A program made the translations under genes and the position numbers. A model generated the notes under the pieces. The model had not been told where the DNA came from, did no database searches, and saw only the letters and a list, made by a program, of their open reading frames with translations. From positions 1 to 10,760 of the forward strand of contig JAWWCA010000124.1 in assembly GCA_033720695.1 (NCBI GenBank): DNA of 10,760 bases, given 5' to 3'. This DNA comes from DATGQT01 sp033720695. GTDB lineage: Bacteria > Bacteroidota > Rhodothermia > Rhodothermales > Rubricoccaceae. The first letter of the stretch is position 1; every line of letters begins with the position of its first letter. Positions 6,045 through 10,760 of this stretch are shown piece after piece.

Positions 6045-7478
6045 ATGGCTGCCCCCCCTCCCCTCGACGCCGTCGTGGTCGGCGCTGGACCGAACGGGCT
6101 GGCCGCTGCCATCCGGCTCGCCGAAGAGGGCCTGCGCGTCCGGGTCTACGAGGCGAACCCTACGGCCGGAGGGGCGGTCCGCTCGCTCCCGCTGACGCGC
6201 CCGGGCTTCGTCCATGACTTCGGGGCAGCCGTCTTCCCCCTCGGCCTCGCCTCGCCGTTCTTCCGACGCCTGCCGCTGGAGGAGCACGGGCTGTCGTGGA
6301 TCCACCCCGAGGTGCCGCTGGCGCACCCCCTCGACGGAGGCCGGGCCGCCTTCCTCCACCGGTCGCTCCCCGAGACCGCCTCCCTCCTAGGACGCGACGG
6401 GCGGGCGTGGCACCGGCTCCTGGGTCCGATCGTCCGCGACTGGCCCAAGCTGGAGGGCGAGATCCTCGGCCCCCTGCTCCACATCCCCCGCCACCCGCTC
6501 GCCCTGGCCCGGTTCGGGATCCCCGCCCTCTTGTCCGCGAGGCTCCTCGCGACCCGCGCCTTTCGCGACGAGCCCGCCCGCGCGCTCTGGGCTGGGATCG
6601 CCGCCCACTCGGGCCTCCCGTTCTCGGCCGCCGGCGGGTCGGCGTTTGGCCTGACGCTGGCGGCCCTCGGTCACCACGTGGGCTGGCCGATCCCGAAAGG
6701 CGGTGCCCAGACCCTCACCAACGCGCTCGTCGCCCACCTGCTCGCCCTGGGCGGGGACGTCGTTACGGGACATCGCGTCGAGCGGCTGAGCGCGCTCCCA
6801 CCGTCCCGCGCCGTCCTCCTCGACGTGGTCCCGAAGACGGTGCTGAAGATCGCCGGAGAGGCCCTGCCCGAGGGGTATCGGCGGGCCCTCCGCCGGTTCC
6901 GTCACGGGGCGGGCACGTTCAAGGTGGACTGGGCGTTGCGCGCCCCGATCCCGTGGGCGAACCCGGACGTCGGTCGGGCCGGGACCGTGCACCTCGGCGG
7001 CACGCTCGACGAGATCGCGGCGAGCGAGGACGCGATGGGCTCCGGTCGCATCTCGTCCCGGCCGTACGTGCTCCTGGCCCAGCCCAGCCTCTTCGACCCC
7101 AGCCGGGCCCCCGACGGCTTCCACACCGCGTGGGCCTACTGCCACGTCCCCAACGGGGCCTCGGCCGACATGACCGCCGCCATCGAGGCCCAGGTGGAGC
7201 GGTTCGCCCCGGGGTTCCGGGATACCATCCTCGCGCGCCACACCGCCGGCCCCCTCGAGCTCGAAGCGGCCGACGCCAACCTCGTGGGCGGCGACGTGTC
7301 GGGCGGCGCCAACCGCCTCGGGCAGGTCCTCGCCCGCCCCGTCCTGCAGCCGACCCCGTACCGGACCCCGCTCGACGGCGTCTACCTCTGCTCCGCCTCG
7401 ACGCCTCCCGGTGGAGGCGTTCACGGGATGGCGGGCGCCCAAGCCGCTGAGACCGCGCTCCGGGACCGCTTCAGGTGA
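6045..7478 (+). CDS. Phytoene-dehydrogenase-like FAD-dependent oxidoreductase
   Basis: This 477-residue flavoprotein is of the broad phytoene dehydrogenase / PYROXD2-like group (COG1233 type), probably cytoplasmic or peripherally membrane-bound. The N-terminal Rossmann motif V-G-A-G-P-N-G-L-A-A-A (12-22), an acidic E36 for the ribose, and A-G-G-A-V-R-S (41-47) bind the FAD. The C-terminal D-G-V-Y-L-C-S-A-S-T-P-P-G-G-G-V-H-G-M-A-G (444-464) is the second FAD signature of the family. No signal peptide or clear transmembrane helix is seen. The substrate is unknown. Carotenoid desaturation is possible, but no crtB, crtI-partner or other carotenoid gene is in view, and this subgroup is often only distantly related to true phytoene desaturases. 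It appears monocistronic, with a hairpin before it and a 62-base gap to the sigma factor gene. The ATG at 6045 directly precedes the Rossmann fold. Confidence 0.88.
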   Translation: MAAPPPLDAVVVGAGPNGLAAAIRLAEEGLRVRVYEANPTAGGAVRSLPLTRPGFVHDFGAAVFPLGLASPFFRRLPLEEHGLSWIHPEVPLAHPLDGGRAAFLHRSLPETASLLGRDGRAWHRLLGPIVRDWPKLEGEILGPLLHIPRHPLALARFGIPALLSARLLATRAFRDEPARALWAGIAAHSGLPFSAAGGSAFGLTLAALGHHVGWPIPKGGAQTLTNALVAHLLALGGDVVTGHRVERLSALPPSRAVLLDVVPKTVLKIAGEALPEGYRRALRRFRHGAGTFKVDWALRAPIPWANPDVGRAGTVHLGGTLDEIAASEDAMGSGRISSRPYVLLAQPSLFDPSRAPDGFHTAWAYCHVPNGASADMTAAIEAQVERFAPGFRDTILARHTAGPLELEAADANLVGGDVSGGANRLGQVLARPVLQPTPYRTPLDGVYLCSASTPPGGGVHGMAGAQAAETALRDRFR

Positions 7479-7540
7479 CGCGCGCGCTCAGGGGCGCCCC
7501 GTGCGGCCAGCGAGGGCCCCCCTAGGAATCTCCGCTCCAC

Positions 7541-8221
7541 GTGGTCATTGCCCGCCCGTGGCGGATTACCGTGGAAACCCCACACCCCACCCCTCGACAC
7601 TCCGGCCCACCCCGCGTGGAGACCTCGCCACGGGAGGCCCCCTCCCCCCGACCGCCCCGGCCCCTCTCCGGCGAGCCCGACGGTTCGCTCTGCCGGCGCC
7701 TCCGGGCGTCGGACCGGGAGGCGTTTGCCGAGGTGTTCCGACGACACCGCGATGGACTCCTCCGCTACGTCCACACCTTCGTCCACGATGACGCGCAAAC
7801 GCACGATCTCGTCCAAGACGTCTTCGAGGGGCTGTGGGCGCTCCGCGACCGGCTCGACCCGGCGCAGTCGCTGCCGGCCCTCCTGTTCCGGATGGCGCGG
7901 AACCGCTCGCTCCGGCACCTCCGCGACGCGCGGCTCCACGCCCGGAAGCACACCGAGATGGACCCGCCGCCGCCGCCGCCCCTCCCCGGAAATGCCCTCG
8001 ACGCCGACACGCTCGCCCACCGGTTTAGTGCGTGGATCGCCGACCTGCCTCCGCAGCAGCGCGAGGCCCTCACGCTCAGCCGGTTCCACGCCCTCAGCCA
8101 CCGCGAGGTCGCCGAGACGATGGGGATCTCGCCTCGCACGGTGAACAACCACATCGTGCGAGCGCTCAAGCGCCTCAAGCGTCACCTCGACGCCTTCGAC
8201 AACCCGCACACGCCCACGTGA
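7541..8221 (+). CDS. ECF RNA polymerase sigma factor (FecI-like)
   Basis: This is an alternative sigma factor that directs RNA polymerase to a small regulon, with activity set by the adjacent FecR-like protein. It has 226 residues from GTG at 7541. Region 2 spans about 51-131, with D-L-V-Q-D-V-F-E-G-L-W (89-99), the conserved region 2 helix of ECF factors, and F-R-M-A-R-N (116-121). A proline-rich linker (141-149) leads to region 4 (about 162-213), whose helix-turn-helix reads L-S-H-R-E-V-A-E-T-M-G-I-S-P-R-T-V-N-N-H (185-204). The first 46 residues are proline/arginine-rich and lie outside the family core. In-frame GTG codons at 7571 and 7616 are alternative starts; the latter would give 201 residues, nearer the usual length. 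The stop overlaps the FecR GTG start (GTGA). No clear promoter was found upstream. Confidence 0.9.
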   Translation: MVIARPWRITVETPHPTPRHSGPPRVETSPREAPSPRPPRPLSGEPDGSLCRRLRASDREAFAEVFRRHRDGLLRYVHTFVHDDAQTHDLVQDVFEGLWALRDRLDPAQSLPALLFRMARNRSLRHLRDARLHARKHTEMDPPPPPPLPGNALDADTLAHRFSAWIADLPPQQREALTLSRFHALSHREVAETMGISPRTVNNHIVRALKRLKRHLDAFDNPHTPT

Positions 8222-9201
8222 GCCACCCCACGCCCCCACCCCTCCCTCCCTCGCTTCGGGAGGCCCTCCCCGACGACGAGGCCGGGCCGATCGCGAAGAT
8301 CTGGTTTGAGCTCGAAGGGGCCGCGCCCCCGCGCCCGGACGTCCCCGACGACGCCACGGCGCTCGCCGCGCTCGTGGCGCGCTTCCCCGCCGATCGACCT
8401 CCTCCGAGCAGGCGCCGCCAGGACCGGCCGGCCGAGCCCGGGGCGGCGCCTCGAAAGAAGGGGCCCCTCCGGTGGGCAGCCGTGGCTCTCCTCTGCACGC
8501 TCGGCCTCGGGGTCTGGGCGTGGCACCAGCCTGTCAGGGTCGCCGCCGGGCCCGGGGAGCAAGTGGCCGTCCACCTCCCCGATGGGTCTGAGGTCCTCCT
8601 CAACAGCGGTTCTCGCCTCCAGTACCCCCGGGGGTTTCAGACTTGGCCGCTCCTCCCCGACGCCGCGCGCACCGTATCGCTCGACGGCGAGGCCTTCTTC
8701 CAGGTCGCCCACACCGACCGCGCGTTCGTCGTCGAGGCCGCCGGGACAGAGGTGGAGGTGCTCGGGACGCAGTTCGCCGTCCGGTCCCGACAGGAGGCCG
8801 GCGAGACGCGCGTGACGCTCGCCTCCGGCCGCGTCCGCGTCCGCAGCGGCGCCGGCGCCGCCGTTCTCGATGCCCCTGGCGCCTCGGCCCGCGTCGCGGA
8901 CACGCCCGACGCCCCCCTCCGCGTCGAGCGCGTGCCGCTGGAGCAGGCCCTCGCCTGGCGGTCCGACGGCTTCTCCGCCATCGACGAGCCGCTGCCGGCG
9001 GTGCTCGCCGAGGTCGAGCGCCGGTTCGCCATCGAGGTGGACCTCGAAGGGCCTGTGCCCACCGGCGCGCTCAACCTATTTTATCCGAGAGGCGCCACGG
9101 CCGACGAGATCCTCCAAGACCTCTGCCTCGCGCAGGGATGCCGGTTCTGGCGCACGAGCCGGGGGTTCGCCCTCCGCATGCCACCGACGCCGACTCCCTG
9201 A
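8218..9201 (+). CDS. FecR-like anti-sigma factor with C-terminal STN-like domain
   Basis: This 327-residue single-pass inner-membrane regulator holds the sigma factor until the outer-membrane receptor signals. The cytoplasmic N-terminus (1-83) contains a short acidic/aromatic patch P-I-A-K-I-W-F-E-L (24-32), a likely sigma contact, then a proline/arginine-rich linker. One hydrophobic helix (84-102) is followed by the periplasmic FecR domain (about 106-209), with H-L-P-D-G-S-E-V-L-L-N-S-G-S (119-132) and D-G-E-A-F-F-Q-V (156-163). Residues 250-320 match the C-terminal DUF4974-type domain of Bacteroidota FecR proteins. The GTG at 8218 overlaps the sigma factor stop, so the pair is probably co-translated. 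The stop lies 3 bases before the receptor start. Two cysteines, C303 and C308, lie in the periplasmic C-terminus. Confidence 0.92.
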   Translation: MSHPTPPPLPPSLREALPDDEAGPIAKIWFELEGAAPPRPDVPDDATALAALVARFPADRPPPSRRRQDRPAEPGAAPRKKGPLRWAAVALLCTLGLGVWAWHQPVRVAAGPGEQVAVHLPDGSEVLLNSGSRLQYPRGFQTWPLLPDAARTVSLDGEAFFQVAHTDRAFVVEAAGTEVEVLGTQFAVRSRQEAGETRVTLASGRVRVRSGAGAAVLDAPGASARVADTPDAPLRVERVPLEQALAWRSDGFSAIDEPLPAVLAEVERRFAIEVDLEGPVPTGALNLFYPRGATADEILQDLCLAQGCRFWRTSRGFALRMPPTPTP

Positions 9202-9204
9202 GCG

Positions 9205-10760
9205 ATGCGATTGGGCAGACTCCCGACGCGGGCACGGAGCCCCCACGTGGGCGTGCTCATCGCCGCGGTCGTCTTCCTCCTGGCCCCGCTTGCGCAGGGC
9301 CAAGCCGTCCCGGACGCGCCTTCCGTCCACTTCCGGGGGGTCTCCCTGGCTGAAGCGCTCCAGCGCCTCGTCGAGGTCTCCGACATCAGCCTCGTCTACA
9401 CGTCGGAGTTGGTGTCCGGGAAGACCGCCTACTGCGCGACGAGCGACGCGGCGCAGGAGGCATTGCTCGCGTGCGTCCTGCGCGGCTCCGGCCTGGACTA
9501 CGTCCGGTCCTCCACGGGCGCCTACGTCCTGATCGCGTCCGCCGAAGCGCCACCCCCCCGCGGCGACCTCGCCGGACGCGTCGTGGACGCGGCGACGGGG
9601 GAAGCCCTCCCCCACGCCCACGTCCTCCTCGCGGACGCCTCCGCCGGGACCACCACCAACCTGGGCGGCCAGTTCACGCTCGGCGGCCTCCTGTCCGGCC
9701 CCCACCTCGTCACCGTCCGGTACGTCGGGTACGAGCCGGCGAGGCGCGAGGTGGTCGTGCCGCCGCAGGGGCAGGAGCGCCTCGTCGTGGCCCTCCGCCC
9801 GCGGACGCACGCCCTCGCCCCCCTCGTCGTGGACGGGCTGGCTCGCCGGCCCGCCTCCGACACCCTGGGGGCTGCCACGCTCGCCGACGGCGGGCTCACC
9901 GCCCTCCGCCCCTCCGGGACCGCCGACCTCGCCGACGCAGCGGCTCGTCTTCCGGGCGTCGCCTCGCTGCAGCCCCTCGCCGACCTCCGCATTCAGGGGG
10001 GCGCGGGCGGCGAGTACCTCACCCTCCTCGACGGCGCCCCGGTTCGGAACCCCGTCAGCCTCGGCCGTCACCTCGCCGCCTTCAGCCCCCTCGCCCTCGA
10101 CCGGCTCACCGTGCACCGGGCAGGCTTCGGGACGGCGTGGAGCCACCTCGTCGGCGTCGTGGCCGCGGAGCACGACGTCTCCGGACCCGACGGGGTCAAC
10201 GCCGCCATGAGCGCCGATGCGGTGAGTGCCAACGTGCAGGCGCAGGGCCGGCTCCCGTTGCCGGGGGGCCGGGAGGCCGCCGGCATGGTCGCCCTGCGGA
10301 CGAGTGCCTGGGGCGTCTACCAGGACCCCGCGCTCTCCAGCCTCCTCGCCGGTTGGGATGCCCCCGACCCCACCCTGCTCCCCCGCTGGGCGGGGTACCC
10401 CCTCTCGACGGACGCGTTCGGGCTCCACCGGAGCGCACCGGACGTCTCGTTCTCCGACCTCCACGCCGCGGCACGCTTCCCTCTCTCCGCGTTCCACACC
10501 CTCCGCGCCTCCGGGTACCGGGCCCGCAACCAGTTGGGGGGCGAGTTCGCCGCCTTCGTCCCCGCCACGTCCGCAGCCCCGGAGCACCTCCTCCTCGTCC
10601 GCAACCGCTACGACTGGACGAACTGGGCCGGCCAGGCCCGGCTCGACGGCCTGCTCAATGCCCGAGCGTCGTACGAGGTCCAGGCCACCGCTTCCCATCA
10701 TGCGTCGGGGTATGGATACGGCGGCGGCGTCGGGGAGGCCGAGGCGCCAGACTCGATGGA
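9205..10760 (+). CDS. TonB-dependent outer-membrane receptor with STN signalling domain, partial
   Basis: From ATG at 9205, 518 codons are open to the right edge. The N-terminus is basic, with a hydrophobic stretch (16-30) ending L-A-Q-G-Q-A, a signal peptide cut around residue 33. A secretin/TonB N-terminal (STN) domain follows (about 41-111: F-R-G-V-S-L-A-E-A-L-Q-R-L ... G-A-Y-V-L-I). Next comes a carboxypeptidase-regulatory-like beta domain (about 121-198: L-A-G-R-V-V-D-A-A-T-G-E-A-L-P ... V-R-Y-V-G-Y). The plug (about 235-325) includes L-P-G-V-A-S-L-Q (249-256), R-I-Q-G-G-A-G-G-E (262-270) and L-L-D-G-A-P-V-R-N-P (274-283). Beta-barrel sequence then continues. The STN domain marks it as a transducing receptor that talks to FecR, and the 3-base spacing supports one operon. 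The ligand (iron chelate, corrinoid or other) cannot be inferred, and whether a SusD partner follows is outside the window. Confidence 0.92.
   Translation, partial: MRLGRLPTRARSPHVGVLIAAVVFLLAPLAQGQAVPDAPSVHFRGVSLAEALQRLVEVSDISLVYTSELVSGKTAYCATSDAAQEALLACVLRGSGLDYVRSSTGAYVLIASAEAPPPRGDLAGRVVDAATGEALPHAHVLLADASAGTTTNLGGQFTLGGLLSGPHLVTVRYVGYEPARREVVVPPQGQERLVVALRPRTHALAPLVVDGLARRPASDTLGAATLADGGLTALRPSGTADLADAAARLPGVASLQPLADLRIQGGAGGEYLTLLDGAPVRNPVSLGRHLAAFSPLALDRLTVHRAGFGTAWSHLVGVVAAEHDVSGPDGVNAAMSADAVSANVQAQGRLPLPGGREAAGMVALRTSAWGVYQDPALSSLLAGWDAPDPTLLPRWAGYPLSTDAFGLHRSAPDVSFSDLHAAARFPLSAFHTLRASGYRARNQLGGEFAAFVPATSAAPEHLLLVRNRYDWTNWAGQARLDGLLNARASYEVQATASHHASGYGYGGGVGEAEAPDSM

Noticed and set aside
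5306..6112. 268-codon minus-strand frame over the zinc-ribbon gene
   Set aside because: No domain is seen. It runs through the promoter and terminator hairpin of the zinc-ribbon gene, whose plus frame has ordered cysteines and coding-like third positions.
7548..7574. TTG-N16-TACCGTGG as promoter of the sigma factor operon
   Set aside because: Spacing is too short for the Bacteroidota layout, the -7 match is poor, and it would lie inside the frame if translation starts at 7541.
9076..10701. 541-codon open frame on the minus strand opposite FecR and the receptor
   Set aside because: A glycine/arginine/valine-rich translation without domains, caused by high GC. The plus-strand receptor in this region has clear signal peptide, STN, regulatory and plug domains.
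1..10760. CRISPR arrays, insertion sequences, prophage genes
   Set aside because: No regularly spaced repeats, transposase motifs, terminal inverted repeats or phage proteins were seen on either strand.

Overview
The window is very GC-rich with strong G/C preference at third codon positions. It carries hallmarks of the Bacteroidota/Rhodothermota group. There is a FecI-type sigma factor / FecR anti-sigma / TonB-dependent receptor operon whose receptor has an STN signalling domain, and there are promoters of the TTG-N20/21-TAnnTTTG type, best seen in front of tRNA-Asn. A high-GC Rhodothermota lineage (Rubricoccaceae-like) is my best guess; it is an inference from these features, not a database match.

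Layout. (1) The minus strand at the left edge holds the N-terminal part of a diacylglycerol/lipid kinase. (2) Reading divergently from it is a two-gene plus-strand unit: a BtuF-like substrate-binding lipoprotein and a BtuC/FecCD-type permease, joined by an ATGA overlap. No ATPase gene follows. The unit ends at a strong hairpin that it shares, tail to tail, with a minus-strand tRNA-Asn(GTT). (3) Upstream of tRNA-Asn, also on the minus strand, is a secreted M1-family zinc metallopeptidase. (4) A plus-strand tRNA-Leu(CAG) follows, with its own promoter and terminator hairpin. (5) About 320 bases without a recognisable gene come next, then a short uncharacterised zinc-ribbon protein with an AT-richer promoter and a terminator hairpin. 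(6) Next is a phytoene-dehydrogenase-like FAD oxidoreductase. (7) The right end is a compact plus-strand operon: ECF sigma factor, FecR-like anti-sigma (GTGA overlap) and a TonB-dependent receptor (3-base gap) that runs off the window.

How the genes work together. The right-hand operon is a cell-surface signalling circuit. The receptor binds an unknown ligand at the outer membrane, its STN domain signals to the periplasmic part of FecR, and the sigma factor is released, probably to transcribe its own operon. The BtuF/BtuC-like pair on the left would import a metal chelate or corrinoid across the inner membrane and could use the same class of substrate, but nothing in the sequence ties the two loci together.

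I did not find a clearly undescribed multi-gene system. The items most worth a second look are the zinc-ribbon protein, the paired STN-like domains with cysteine pairs in FecR and the receptor, and the ABC importer lacking its ATPase.
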